From Adiantum capillus-veneris (lineage: Eukaryota > Streptophyta > Polypodiopsida > Polypodiales > Pteridaceae): a DNA stretch of 64,000 nt. Below, one piece after another: positions 22,501-34,944 of the stretch. The stretch is from NCBI GenBank assembly GCA_014529385.2, contig CM043958.1:150480793-150544792 (forward strand), read 5' to 3'. A model generated the notes under the pieces. The model worked only from the letters and a program-made list of their open reading frames with translations. It did not search any database and had not been told where the DNA came from. Numbering within the stretch: position 1 is the stretch's first letter; every line of letters starts with the position of its first letter. Made by a program: the position numbers and the translations under genes.

Positions 22501-23185
22501 ATCTAATTCCTCTTTATTCCCTTTATTGCATGGATATAGTGTTCCCCAACTCATTAGCATCTATGTACATGATCTTTTCCCCTGTAGGTGAAGTAGATTC
22601 TCCTTTGAAGGAACTTCATGTTGGAAGCCATGTGGTTATACCATGGTGCCCCAAAAATAACATCCTCATGTTTGAGAGGGGAGATCCTCTTTGTCCACAT
22701 AGCTTTGGACATGAAGCCTCAATTTTCCAATCAAGGGAGTAACTGAGATGTCTTGTCCCTTGATAGATCCATTGGATTTTAATGTATCTCCCATCTCGTG
22801 GGCTTGTATGCCTAGCTTGGTGGTCAACTTCATGGATATGAAGTTGTGAGTTGAACCAGGGTCCAGGGTCAAACAAAAATAAAGACATCATGCTATTGCA
22901 TCTTTCCCCAAGCATAGGAAAGGAGAAATCCTTGGCAACAACATCCACTTTTTGAGCTTCAAACATAGAGGCTCTAGGAGTCTCACTGCGGGTAATTCTC
23001 TTGGGGCAAGGAAGAGGAGTTTATATTTACCTTTGTAAACTCCCTTATCCTTGGACCGATTGTTGTTGTTGTTATTGGTAAGAATTTTGGGCATTGGTTT
23101 TCCTCTTGACATCACTTCTGTATTTATTTTCCATGGGCTTAACATTCCGTCTAGCCCCTTGTTGGAAATTGATGTGCGAAGCAAC
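22501..23185 (-). pseudogene. Retropepsin and zinc-knuckle-linker fragments
   Basis: On the minus strand 22666-22872 reads [20 protein letters not shown], the protease region with D-P-G where an active enzyme has D-S/T-G. 22616-22966 and 22888-23184 give the flanking parts in other frames, including a Lys-rich linker (RSKDKGVYKGKYK). The CCHC knuckle seen in copy 1 is missing or unreadable. Confidence 0.72.
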
Positions 23186-24258
23186 CATGGTGTGGTGGAT
23201 TACTTCGGTGATAGAACCAGGCCATTGAGAGTTGACATACTCGGCCATCTCTTTGGGTAATCCCACACAAGATTGTTGCTTTTGCTCGGCGAAGTCTATC
23301 TTTTGAAAGACAATAGACTTGAGATGTTAATCCCAAAACTTGTCCACATATTTGTGGATAGACTCATGAAAGAGAAGCTTCTAACTCTTCCATTTGATAA
23401 GCACTTTGTCCTTTGCATTGTTTGCAAGAAATTGCTTCATGATGGAAACTCATAAATTTTCAATGTCTTTGGGGCTTCGCCATTGCCACGAAGGCTAGCC
23501 CACCATTGACGAGCCGATTTTTGGAAGTGCATAGCTACATGGTGTAGCTTGGTGGACTCCGTGAAGCCCTCGTCTCCAAGGCCGCATCAAATTGTTGGAT
23601 GAAGGCCAATACTTTGTTAGTAGCACCAAAGGTGCCATCATAGGTGAGAAAAGAGATACTCTTTCCTCCCTCTTTGAACTTCTTCAGCTTTTGTGACCTT
23701 CACCATGCAGGGTAATATTTGTGATGTCCTCCCCTCTTGTATTCTCTAGGAGAATAACTATTGCTTTCGTTGGAAGAGGAGGAAGGTGAAGAAGAAGGAG
23801 AAGAGGTTGACCTCTTTCTTATCCTTTTCTTCCTTTGTTTCCTCTCTTCCCTTTTTGAAGTGATGAGGAGAAGGACTATGGGTTGACCGTTTCCTCTTGG
23901 GAGGAGTTGGCAAGTGTATAGTCCGCCGTCTTCATGGAGCCACATCTTCTAAGGAACTTAGGGATTCATTACTTTCTTGTTCTTTGGATTCCTCCTCTTG
24001 TATGGGAGAGAGTCTTCATTTGGGGGTCTCATCAAGAGGCCTCCTAAGCTTTCTCTCCTCTTAGAGAGGAAGAGAAATCCCATAAGCATAAAGTTGAGTG
24101 ACTTCGGCTTGTAAAGCGGGGTTGCCCATAGCTTGTTGCAACCTAGTAACAAGATAATTAACAAACATAGGGGCATCATCATTAGCACCTTCATGTGCAA
24201 AATCAAAGTTATCAATGTTCATTCTACTCTCTTGGTTATTTTCAGCTATGTTAATCAA
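23072..24258 (-). pseudogene. Gag with SR-rich region, decayed
   Basis: Starts at the minus-strand ATG at 24258 (MINIAENNQESRMNIDNFDF), matching the copy 1 start (MADNSKESEMDVGNFDF) and sharing RLQQAMGNPALQAEV. A Lys/Arg/Ser-rich stretch follows near 23700-23940 (KREERKQRKKRIRKRSTSS). The capsid part (23072-23640) aligns with copy 1 by nucleotide sequence, for example around [15 protein letters not shown], but is split over several frames. Confidence 0.75.
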
Positions 24259-24685
24259 ACTTATGTGTTTACTTAGTGTATGCCTTGGAAATTCAAAACC
24301 TTAGTTGCTACTCCTCTTAGCCTTCAAAAATCAACACTTAAGTATCTACACCTACGGCTCGATTTGATTAATTATAGAGAGTAGTGGAGTGGGTCTAACA
24401 TAGAAGAGTTGCCAAGGGATAGCTCCTTTCAGACTTCTTATGGCTCAATAATGGTAAAGCCGTAGGTAAGTCTAAAAAGACTCCATTATTAAGACCAAAT
24501 CTCTCGAGGTGTGCACCATATCCCACAAAGCGGGCTCAACAAAACTGATAATAGATCCCAGTCCCACTTACCCTAATATAATTAACAAAATCCCAGTCCC
24601 AATTACCCTAATATAATTAACAAAATCAACCATTAATAGGCTACTTAAGAACCTCTCTTCTTAAGAAAAAAAAGAGAAACCAAAT
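24259..24685 (-). other. Untranslated leader of family G copy 2
   Basis: Lies between primer site and gag ATG. A phrase TCCCAGTCCCAnTTACCCTAATATAATTAACAAAATC is repeated in tandem at about 24558-24626. No coding signal. Confidence 0.55.
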
Positions 24686-24697
24686 GCTCTGATACCA
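24686..24697 (-). other. Primer-binding site, initiator tRNA-Met (perfect)
   Basis: The minus strand reads TGGTATCAGAGC, exactly the complement of the plant initiator tRNA-Met 3' end, one base inside the 5' LTR. It sets the element's orientation and LTR edge. Confidence 0.95.
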
Positions 24698-24698
24698 A

Positions 24699-25524
24699 TG
24701 TAGTGGAAATGGCCTATGAACTTTGAGAGTAGCAGAATTAGGAAATTAGATAAAGAACTTTTGTGAGATTACTTTGTGAGCATAGCGGGTGAACTTAATT
24801 GATGGTAGCAACATAAACATGGTACTTAGTTAACTTGGCATGAACAATACTTTTGCAAGAGAGAGAGTTTAGAGAACATGACGACAATTCAGGACCGGAT
24901 TCATATGGAGCCAGTCCCCCCTCCAATAGGCATTTGTATTATAGTTTCTCCCATCAAGAGAGGCTTGGTACAATACAATCTTTGTGTCCCTTGTGACCTT
25001 GGTGATGAAATGAAGATGAAAAGACATAAACTATCCCAAGCCTCAGTCCCAAGGCCTCAAACACCTTCGAAGGTGGAGAGAGCTAGTGGGGAATGAGGAC
25101 AGAGAAGAGGAAGAAGAAACATTTCATAGGAGAAAGAAATAGTTCCTCACTTATCATCACTCTTCTTGCTAGCATACACAATAACATAGTAATGAAGATG
25201 GAGAAGATGGAAATCTTAAGCATTGAAGCATGGCTCTTGGTTGGATTTGCATTCCATAGCCAAGAGTGTTGGTGTAGGCTCTCACTTCTCACAAGCTTGG
25301 AGAAGGAGGTGGAGTTCCTCTACTTTCACCAAGTGAGAATGAATCCACAAAATGAGTGTGTTAGAGGTGTATACCTCCCCAGCAAACCCCTTGCTTGCTT
25401 GGGACAACTTCTACTTTTTGCTCATGCCTCAAGTTCATTGGACCCCTCTCCCCATAGCCAATCATATGCACCATGCATTTCAAGTACAATGGGTAGTCTT
25501 TGGGCAAGTGTCCTCCTTATCCCT

Positions 25525-25556
<32 letters not shown>

Positions 25557-26376
25557 GAGAGAGATTGAAAATATCTAGATATTTGCTGAATGGAACTAGA
25601 AGCTCATTGGACCTCTCTTTAGCCCAGCCAATAGCATTCAAACACACCATGTGGCTAAGCATAGGGAGAGTCTGGCATGTGTCCCATGTGCCCCTTGAGA
25701 AAAGGGTGCCCTTTGGGTGAGTGGGAGGTTAAGTCAAAGATTCCCCTAACTTTGGGGCTTTACCCCTCCTTTGTAGGGTCTCTTTTTGACTCAAGCACCT
25801 TACCCCCCATGCATAGGAAACTTCTCAAGCACCTTCCTCATCAAGCATGACAAGCACCTCAAGCACCTTAGTCATCAAGAACAACAAGCACCTCAAGCAC
25901 CTTAGTCATCAAGCACGACAAGCACCTCAAGCACCTTAGTCAGCAAGCATGACAAGCACCTCAAGCTTAGGTCAGATTCCCAACTCTAGCTTGCCTAAGG
26001 TCAAAGGACTTTTAACACTAGCTATTAGAGGTCTTTAATGAAGCTAACCCTAAGGTCTTTTAAGCTCCATTAGATGCACGTTTCTCTTTGATAGACTACC
26101 TCCTTTTGGACTCGTATTGAAATGTCACCATCTCTCCTCTTGGTCCCCTTTTGAGATAAGCCTAGAAGACCTTATTACACATTGCTCTTTGGTAGACCGT
26201 CTCCTTTTGGACCCCTATTGAGATGCAATCATCTCTCCTTTTGGTTCCCTGCTGAGATAGGTCTAGAAGCACATGTCTCTATTCTAACTCTTGTTCCCCG
26301 TTTATTCTCCCACAGTAAATGATCAGTTTAATATGAGAAAATCATTTGGGTTAGTTAGATATTAGATTTTATGACA
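24699..26376 (-). repeat. 5' LTR of family G copy 2
   Basis: 1678 bp, begins TG and ends CA, matching 17740-19434 along its length. It contains a short (GA)n tract near 25526-25564 and a 34-bp minisatellite at 25842-25966. The promoter and polyadenylation signals of the element should lie here, but I cannot place a TATA box with confidence. Confidence 0.93.
25842..25966. repeat. 34-bp minisatellite in the 5' LTR
   Basis: About 3.7 units with the same 34-bp period and the same unit sequence as 18891-19015, so the array existed before this copy inserted. Confidence 0.92.
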
Positions 26377-26381
26377 CCTCG
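26377..26381. repeat. Target-site duplication, right
   Basis: CCTCG, pairing with CCTCA at 17735-17739. Confidence 0.8.
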
Positions 26382-28030
26382 TATGTCACTCCTTTGGCAC
26401 AAACTGATCATATTTGGGAAGTACGACCCATTAATATAAGACCGCTGCTTGTAATGAATCTTAAGCATGCATGACAATTCAAGGGACCAGCTAGCAAGCA
26501 AGTATGGGTGAAGAAATCCATCATGGAAAAAAATCCAAAGCAGATCTGGCTACCAAAGTCAACAATTCTACAAATAATTTGCAACACAATGCCGCAATAT
26601 CCACCAGCAAAATCTTGACGACTTTGATGCTGTTATACTTGGAAATGGTAGCCCAAAAACCCACCAATAACTAAAGCAATTCAACCCAAGTATCAATGGA
26701 TACCGAAGAACAAAGAGTAATTAAACCAACCCCAACCAACCATGACAACCTTGCAATGGAGACCAAAGCCATCCACTTGACAAACAACTCAACCATCTCC
26801 ACAACCAAAGTATAAGTGGATACCCGAGAATTTGATTTGGAGAAATTCCATGCTCCAATTTGATTTCAAACCGATCACTTGGTTAATACATACACACAAA
26901 ATGATTCAAGGAGTTCTTATTGGCCAATCCAAACTTGATTTTCAATCATTGCAACATGAGTTTCTCATACCCAATAGTCCTAATCATCCAAGCCCAGTTG
27001 GATTTGTCATTTTGGTTTGTATGGCTACACACACTTGAATTTTGGTTTGTATGGCTACACACACTTGAATTTCGAGTACAATTACACACACATCAATGAA
27101 TCCTTGCCATGTTCATCACATTTATCAATCATTAACATGGCTTTTCACAATTGAGCATCAATCAGTGATTATCTCAATCCTCAAAGTCAATTTGTGTTGC
27201 ACACATCAATTATTTGGCCAATTCATCATTATAATTGGTAGAAAATATCAATTATTCATTCACACATTAGATTGCACATGCCATTTGATTGGCATACACA
27301 CCCAAATTTAGACCAACAATTTTATGCAATTATTCCATCAATTTCACATTGCAATGCTCAAATTTTATACTTGATTAAGCATAAATGAATGCATGCATGC
27401 TCAATTTCTCAAAAATTATCCCTAATTCACCTAATCAAGCAATGCACACACTTCCAAAATTAAGCACAAACTCAAATTTGACTCAATTGGCAATGCAATT
27501 AGGCCTCATTAATGCTTGCACACACATTTCATGCACATATTCGTGTCCCAATCGACTATCAATCATTGAATCAAGTGGTCTGCAATTGGACACATACACA
27601 CACACACACAAATTTTGCCAAGTTTCTTTTTGGAAATTAGTCATATGTAATGATTACAATTGCCTAATTAACACATTGATTACATGGTTTCACATTCACA
27701 TATCATCAATTTGTTCAATTTCTATGCACACACACACACTGAAGATTAGGTGCACATATACTTGAATTTTATGGAAGTTTTTTCCTTTTTGGTGCACACA
27801 TTGATCTTTATGCACACACATGAATTCTTGATGAGAATTAAGCATTATACTTGAATTTTATGGAAGTTTTTTCCTTTTTGGTGCACACATTGATCTTTAT
27901 GCACACACATGAATTCTTGATGAGAATTAAGCATTATCTTGTTACACACAAGGTTCATTAGTCAAAATTTAACATTAATTTCATTCCAAGTGAATCAAAC
28001 TAGGTGCAAAGTGTAGGTCAATTGATTTAC
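26382..28030. other. AC-rich unassigned DNA with tandem duplications
   Basis: No convincing gene. The sequence is rich in ACACAC and CAATT words. Two exact-looking tandem duplications are present: about 33 bp near 27003-27070 (ATTTTGGTTTGTATGGCTAC) and about 89 bp at 27758-27937 (units start 27761 and 27850; TTTTTCCTTTTTGGTGCACAC). Short frames here (for example 27385-27765) have composition imposed by the repeats. Confidence 0.6.
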
Positions 28031-28620
28031 ACACCTAAATGTCATTGGGGACATGTTCAAGTGGATTGGAAATTGAGCCAACAATTCCAATCAATGTGAT
28101 AACTAGAGCACAGGCTCATGAAGCTGCAAAAAACATGTTGATTGAGCACGAGCAAAATTTTTCAGTTCAAACAAAACTTGAAAGTTTGACGGTAAGGACC
28201 CAAAGAAAATCATGGAAAGCAAAAAGAGACTAAATGAAAGAAAAGAGGCTAAAAGAGAAAACCACCTTGGAGATCGAGCTTCAACAAACAAGATAGCAAC
28301 TTAAAAATGAAAGAAAAAACAAAGAATAAGTGGAAGGAGCGATGTCTTTCTCAATGTCATTGGGTGGTTCAGTCTTGGTGGACAAAGTGTTAAAACCATT
28401 AGAGGCTCTATTGCAGGCTTACAAGGTTAGAGTAAAGACCAACTAGACCTTGGAACAAAGATGGGCATATCCACATCCTGATGTTGAAAAACAGAGACTA
28501 GAAATGTGTAAACGACTCATAAATATATCTCAAGCTCTAATGGATCCAGAAAAACCAAACATCCTTAGATAAGAAGTGTTAATCCACCAAAGGATAAGGA
28601 AATTGAGCACTCTTCCTCCA
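28031..28620 (+). pseudogene. Gypsy gag-pol linker fragment related to 3.0-3.6 kb
   Basis: Across stops it reads GSVLVDKVLKPLEALLQAYK, TLEQRW, and EKQRLEMCKRLINISQAL. The element at the window start has GGPVLVDKVNEPLDAILQAYK, TLEQRW and EKQRLEMCKQLIETAQAL. Upstream, EIEPTIPINVITRA matches ENETTIPVKVLTRA. The fragment is colinear with about 3000-3570 but interrupted by several stops and ends near 28600. Confidence 0.8.
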
Positions 28621-28800
28621 AGAAAGTACTCGTGAATTGTGATGCTACTTTTAACGAACGGCTTATGGGAGGCTCATGGTACATGGATGATGCTAATAAT
28701 ACTAAATCGTTGCTTTAGACTTTTCCATTTCTTTTAGATAATTAAACTCTTCCTATAGAGCAACTTCCCTCTTCATAGCCATCAACTCCAAATGTAACCA

Positions 28801-29700
28801 ATGATGATATTGACATTTTTTGTTGATCTGTCTATTGATTTTGAACATGATTCATGTCATGTTTATGATAATGATATTGTTGATAATGTTTTATCTACTT
28901 CTGAAGATCTTGTTACTTATGGTGAAGCTATCTCTTCTTCACAAAAGGATCAATGGCAAGAGGCTATGGAAGCAGAGGACAATTCTCTTATCTCTAAAGG
29001 TACATGGATACTAACTGAACTACCTCTTGGTTGTACAACTATTAAGTGTAAGTGGGTGTATAAGACAAAAGTAAAAGTAGATGGATCTTTTGACAAGTTC
29101 AAGGCACATTAAGTTGCAAAAGGTTATTCTCAAGTTACTGGTGTTGATTATCAAGAGACATTTTCACTAGCTGTTTGCATTATAAATGTTCGAGTTTTAT
29201 TGGCATTTGATGTTCATTTTGATTTGGAAGCTCATCAAATGGATGTGTGAATTTCTTTTTCAAATGGTAAATTGAATGAGGAAATTTATATGGAGCATCT
29301 AGAAGGGTTTTTTATTCCAGCTAAGGAGGACCTTGTTGCTCAGCGTCATAAAGCACTATATGGTCTCAAACAAGCTTCGTGGACCTGGTATACAGAATTT
29401 GAACTTTTCCTCAACTCCAAAGGATACATCTCTTGCTCTTCAAACCCCAACTTATATATAAAGCACCAAGGTGGTAGTTTTCTAATTCTTGCTCTTTATG
29501 TGAATGATATCATCCTTGTTTCCAACGATTTGGGATCTCTTTATTAGCAAGTGAAAAAGTTGTTGTCTTCAGCATTTGATATGGTGGATCTTGAAGCGCT
29601 TCACTCGTGTCTTGGAATTTAGATTCAAAGGAACCATACAAAAGGTACATTGTTCCTTCGACAATCAAAGTTTACTGCAAATACTGCTAAAAAATTTGGC
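28801..29700 (+). pseudogene. Ty1/copia reverse transcriptase fragment
   Basis: Frame 28801-29112 gives QWQEAMEAEDNSLISKGTW and IKCKWVYKTKVKVDGS, the N-terminal copia RT signature. After stops at 29110 and 29247 come GLKQASWTWY and ALYVNDIILVSND; the active site YVDD is YVND here, a fatal change. It continues out of frame as FLRQSKFTANTAKKF to about 29700 and ends. Integrase upstream and RNase H downstream are absent. Confidence 0.88.
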
Positions 29701-30338
29701 GATTTAGAGCGGCCTAATCTAAGAGGCTTTACGCAATCTACCCTAACCGTTCGAACACGACCATCTAGTAGCGGTCAAACCATAAGCTGCTAACCCTAAG
29801 TGGCTTTACGTGGCCTACCTTAATCGTCCAAACATGATCATATAACCAAAAGCCGCTAATCCCAAGAGAAGTGAAACAGCTCTAAACGGTCAAACGCTAA
29901 GTTTAAGCCGATTGAAACATACAGCTAGCCAATCCTAAGCGATAAGTTCTAAACTAATTAAAATGGTCAAACCCTAACACTTTAACCTAACCGTTTAGGT
30001 TTAAACGGACTAAAATGGTCAAACATATTAAATAAACTAAATTTCAATTTAAACATGTACAAAGTAGCATATCTTTTTTAAAGTATAAATTGATCTAAAC
30101 CTAATTAAATAACTCAATGATTCTTTTTTAAACTTATTTTTATTACAAATTTTATTATGTTTGATTGTAAATGATAATATTTAATCAAAATTTGAAAATA
30201 AAAAAATTTAACATAGTTTTTTATTCAATATATTTCTTTTAATACAAATTTGTGTGTGTGTTGTGTGTGCCCACACGTGTAGTGTGTTAAATTATATGTA
30301 AATTTATGTGCATCTCTATTTATTTACATGTTTATGTG

Positions 30339-30339
<1 letters not shown>
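29701..30339. other. Unassigned, short dispersed phrases
   Basis: Words such as GGTCAAACnCTAA, AAACGGnCnAAA and CTTTACG-GCCTACC recur irregularly between 29715 and 30025, followed by AT-rich sequence. No coding capacity and no clear period. Confidence 0.4.
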
Positions 30340-30376
<37 letters not shown>

Positions 30377-30496
30377 TATGCAAGAAAAAAAGGGATAATG
30401 TACTCACAAGTGGCCTAAGTGCACACAAAAAGCTTAAGAGAATGCCCCGTGCACCAAATTTGCAACACACAAACACACACACACACACACACTATG

Positions 30497-30532
<36 letters not shown>
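30340..30532. repeat. (TG)n ... (CA)n inverted microsatellite pair
   Basis: (TG)n at 30340-30373 is followed about 100 bp later by (CA)n at 30472-30492 and 30498-30532. The runs are reverse complements, like the pair at 12.7-12.9 kb. Confidence 0.93.
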
Positions 30533-30537
<5 letters not shown>

Positions 30538-30719
30538 AAAAAACCTACCATAAATGTACAAACTAATCGCACCTTCTCATTGCAGGTGAGTGTATGAGTG
30601 CAGATCTGAAGCCCGGTAAGTTCCACAGCAGCAGATCTGAAGCAAGGGAGAAGAGGAGAGCAAAAGAGTTTTGAAAAAATGGGGCAAAATAGGACAAGAG
30701 AACCCACAGTTCTGTTTTT

Positions 30720-30985
30720 GTAGGTAGCGTCGATGTAGGTGTCGATATGCTCGTTGGTATGCGCATCAAAAAGTGCGTCGGTATAACCATTGGTAAGCAC
30801 GTTGGTGTAAGCGTTGGTAATTCAAGTTTTTTTTAAAAAGAAATTGGATCTCTCTCTGGGTTTAGCAATGCATATACCGATGCCTGCCAACGACATCGAT
30901 AATTTGGCATCGGTAATGGAGCCATCTCTTGTAGTGGAAGTAAGCGTTGGTTTTCTCAATGAGTGTCCTCCTCCCTCCAGTAGTG
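30720..30985. mobile_element. CACTA-type transposon terminus (possibly two nested ends)
   Basis: The + strand ends a block with CTCTTGTAGTG at 30936, the complement of CACTACAAGAG, the terminal motif of CACTA (En/Spm) elements. Directly upstream, 30720-30935 is packed with subterminal-type words (CGTTGGTAT, CGTCGGTAT, CATTGGTAAG, CATCGGTAA). A second CACTA-like end, CCAGTAGTG (complement CACTACTGG), closes at 30985. The opposite terminus was not found, so element length is unknown. Confidence 0.6.
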
Positions 30986-32279
30986 TATACTTTAGTCAAG
31001 CTCACAGAGAGGATATATCTATGAGCTTGACATGTCAAAAGTTTAAGAAATTGAACACATTCTTTAACAAAAAAATTTAAGTTCTTATGATTTTTTTAAT
31101 CTATATAGGATCTATGAATTTGAAGTGTGGATTGCTACATACAAATAATTAACTTTGAGAAGTTGTAAAAAAAATTCTCAAGATTTTTTCTACATTTGTT
31201 CAGGGTGTCTATGTTTTTTAAATCCAAAAGACAAGAACGTAAATCATCTCTACATCTGCAGACAGTCGACATGCTTCTATGAAGATTATGGTGATTTTTT
31301 TTAACTTTGTTGAAGAATTTAATGGTATTTTTTATTTGTAAAAATAAACTTATTTTGTATACATATCTATGAGCACACAAACTAGCTGCACACATTTGGA
31401 TGGTCTGTGTGCTCATAGACTTTGCTAATGATTAGTTAACAATGACACCGGTGGCTCTTAAGAATACTTAAACTCATTAATAATTTTTTTTTAAAAAGCA
31501 TTCAAGTTGTGCTATGTCAATCATAGACAAAGAGACTAAAGGAAATAGCTTACCATTTAAACAATGAAAGGCTCAGAGAGATAAAAGAATGTCAAGCTCA
31601 TTTTCTTTCCTTTTCTAAGCTTATCGAAAAATGTTACCATCGAAATTCTAAGCTCTCATTGCCTATGGTGATTGGAGTGTCCTTTATAAGTTGTGACTAA
31701 GAATGCACAAGAACTACATGGTCGTAAGTATTCCTTTGTTTGATATGAATATCGTCTATTTCTTTATTTTTCGATATGAGGTTTATGTATCTAGCTCTCC
31801 AAAATGAATACATCCATTGCACCAAATCTTGTAGTTCCACCAAAGCCCTCCTCTAGGTCCTGAAAGGCTAAGGATGTTGTGGATGAGGGACCCTCAAGCT
31901 TTCAAAATTGTTTCCTTGTGTGTCAAGGGTGAGAAGGAGAGCATACCTGTAGATTCTATTTATAGGATGTGGTTTTTTTTTACCATATTGTGTGAAATTT
32001 TATTATTTCTGAATCAATTTGAATTGCCCAACATGCAAGCGTATGCCCACTACTCAGGTCACATGTACATTTATAATCATCCTTTCTATTTGATCATGTA
32101 GAACCTTTGTTTAATAAACCGTAAGTAGACAAAAAATACATTGTATTCCTTAATAGGCAAGAAAAGTGCCCCTCACATATGTGAATGCTTTGTTAGTGGA
32201 TGTTGGTGGCATTCATTACTTTGCTTGGATTAACTAGTAGGTGTTGTAATGCACTTGAGTGATAGTTTCACATATAACT
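30986..32279. other. Unassigned AT-rich DNA
   Basis: I see no gene. Short frames (for example 31135-31416 minus, 31874-32101 plus) have no recognisable motif and no supporting splice signals. Confidence 0.5.
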
Positions 32280-32663
32280 CAAGGGAAAACCCCATAGCCC
32301 TATATATATCCATCGCTATAAAAATATATTGTTCAATTTACATAAATGGTTTATAAGGAGCTACATCACTCATGTTACATACAAAGATAGCCTAAAAGGT
32401 TCAATGAAATGATATGATTAACTTTTCAAATACTTCAAAGAAATGCTTTGGATCATCTTTAGCTTCGATGAATGTATACCAAGGGAAAACCCCATAGCCC
32501 TATATATATCCACCGCTATAAAAATATATTGTTCAATTTACATAAATGGTTTATAATGAGCTACATCACTTATGTTACATACAAAGATAGCCTAAAAGGT
32601 TCAATGAAATGATATGATTAACTTTTCAAATACTTCAAAGAATGATTTGGATCCTTTTTAGCC
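32280..32663. repeat. 200-bp tandem duplication
   Basis: CAAGGGAAAACCCCATAGCC begins at 32280 and again at 32480; about 185 bp then match closely (ATATATTGTTCAATTTACAT and on to CTTCAAAGAA). Few differences, so the event is fairly recent. Confidence 0.95.
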
Positions 32664-32944
32664 TATCTCTGAACTACTTCACTTTGTCTTTAATTTGTGT
32701 ATAATCTCTCAATATCAGAAAATCAAAGAGTGCAAAATAGAAATCATATCAATGTTAGAGAAATACTCGGACATAATGTCTTTGGAGACAATTTGCAACA
32801 CCTCAAAATTGATTCACACAAAATATATTAAATGAACATTAAACCCATGTATATATTATGTAATCTTCTTAACATGAAATACATGTAATATGTGCACATA
32901 TATACGTATACCAATTTGACCATAGAGATCTCTTATAATGTGAT

Positions 32945-34935
32945 ATGAATTAACAAATAATAAATCATCATGAAACAATAATCATACAAATCATAACGAA
33001 TAATCATGGGACAACACAATGGAATAGTAGTCTATCATGGAATAACATATGAAATAGCATCATGATATAATGAAGAAACTCCATAGAGCAATAACTCTTC
33101 CAATCATAACAAATGATCATGGAACAATACCATGATATCATAAAACAATTGGATAGAACAAAATCCATGAAGAAATATACATGTCAAACATAATAAAATA
33201 TCATGAAATAAAATAATGAAACAATATCGTCGCATCATGAAACGATCATGTCAATCATTAAAAATCCACATAAAATAATTTCATGGCATAATGAAGCAAA
33301 TCCATAGAATAATAATCATTTCAATCATAACAAATTATCATGAAAAACCACCATGGCATCACTCTTTCACAATCATAACAGATATATATCATGAAACAAT
33401 GCAATGACATCATGCAGCAAGCATCTAAATCATTGTGAGTCAATCTGAAAGAATATCATGGCATAATGAAGAAACTCCATAGAGCAAAAACTATTTCAAT
33501 CATAACAAATCATCATGGATTAACACAATGGCATCATGGCAAAACACCATGGTACAATAATCATTTAAATTATAAGAAATTATTATGAAATAATTATATG
33601 GAATAAAAACTATCTAGATCATAATGAATCATCGTGAAAGAACTTCATGGAATCATAGAAGAAATCCATATAATAATAGACATCTAAAACATAACAAAAC
33701 ACCATGAAACAATATTATAAAATCATAAAACGATCATTTAAATAATTACGAATGAACATAAAACAACAACATGGTGTAATGAATTAAGTCCATGTAACAA
33801 AAAGTCCTTTAATCATAATGAATCATCATGGAACAATACCACAATATTAAAACGACTCTATCTAACAAAAAAAGATTCTCAGTTATACTGAGTCATCTCA
33901 TGAAACAATGCTATGGAGCAAAAAATCATCTTAAAAAAATTGATCAGTATAAATAAGTTGTAATCATCATGGAAACACATTGTGATATCATGAAACAATT
34001 CTATGGAATAATAACCATCTCAATAATAAACAATCAATACAAAACACATATAATCATTATGAAAACACACTATGTCTCATGGAACAACTCCATGAAATAA
34101 TAACTATCTCAGTAACAAGCGATCATGAAAACACATCATGATATCATGGAACATGGAACAACTCTATAAAGGAGTAATCATCTCAGCAACAAATGATCAA
34201 TACGAACAACTTCTAATCATCACAAAAACGTATCATGACATCATGAAACAACTCCATATGAAAGAATAATTATTTCAATGGGAAACAATCAATACAAACA
34301 ACTTCTAATCACCATGGAAATCTATCATGGCATCATGGAACAACTCTATTGAAAAAAAAAACATCTTACAAACGATCAGTACAAACGACTTTTAATCACC
34401 ATGGAAAAACATCATGGCATCATGGAACAACTTCATAAAAGAATAATCATCTCAATGAGAAATGATCAATATACAAGCGGTACCATGAAATAAATCCATA
34501 GAAGAATGATCATCTTAGTAATGAACGATCAATACGAACGACTTTTAATCATCATGGAATTGCATCATGGCATCATGGAATAACTACATGGAAGAATAAT
34601 CATTTCAGTGACAAAGGATCGATACGAAGGACTTCTAATTACCATGGAAACGCATCATGGCATCATGGAATAACTCCATTGAAGAATAATCATCTCAATG
34701 ACAATGAAAATGTATCATGGTGTCATGAAACAACTCTATAAATAAATAATAATTTTAGGAATAAACAATTAGTATGAACAAGTTTTTATCATCATAGAAA
34801 CCCATCATGATATCATAGAACAACTCCATGAAATAATAATCATCTCAATGACAACAATCAGTACGAACAATTTTTTATCAGCATAAAACCGCATCATTCA
34901 TCATTAAACAACTTTATAATCATAATCACAATAAA
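32945..34935. repeat. Degenerate satellite-like tandem array (~60 to 90 bp units)
   Basis: About 2 kb built from variants of ATCATGGCATCATGGAACAA, CTCCATGGAAnAATAATCAT and CTCAATnACAAACGATCAATA. In the right half the period is 90 bp (for example GCATCATGG at 34562 and 34652); the left half has shorter, more irregular units near 60 bp. AT-rich with no open frames of note. Units diverge strongly, so it is old or not being homogenised. Confidence 0.85.
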
Positions 34936-34944
34936 AACGATATC

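Larger units (their letters stand above)
17740..26376 (-). mobile_element. Complete Ty3/gypsy LTR retrotransposon (family G, copy 2)
   Basis: An 8.64-kb element bounded by two similar LTRs (17740-19434, 1695 bp; 24699-26376, 1678 bp) in direct orientation, flanked by CCTCA/CCTCG. On the minus strand the order is 5' LTR, perfect initiator tRNA-Met primer site, leader, gag, protease, RT, RNase H, integrase, polypurine tract, 3' LTR. Structure is complete but the internal frames are heavily broken, so it could move only with help. Internal size is about 5.26 kb. Copy 1 at 6.9-13.2 kb is a relative, not a recent duplicate. Confidence 0.93.

Noticed and set aside
29715-30025. Interstitial telomere repeats (CCCTAAA-like words)
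   Set aside because: Words such as AACCCTAA occur singly among other sequence; there is no tandem TTTAGGG array.
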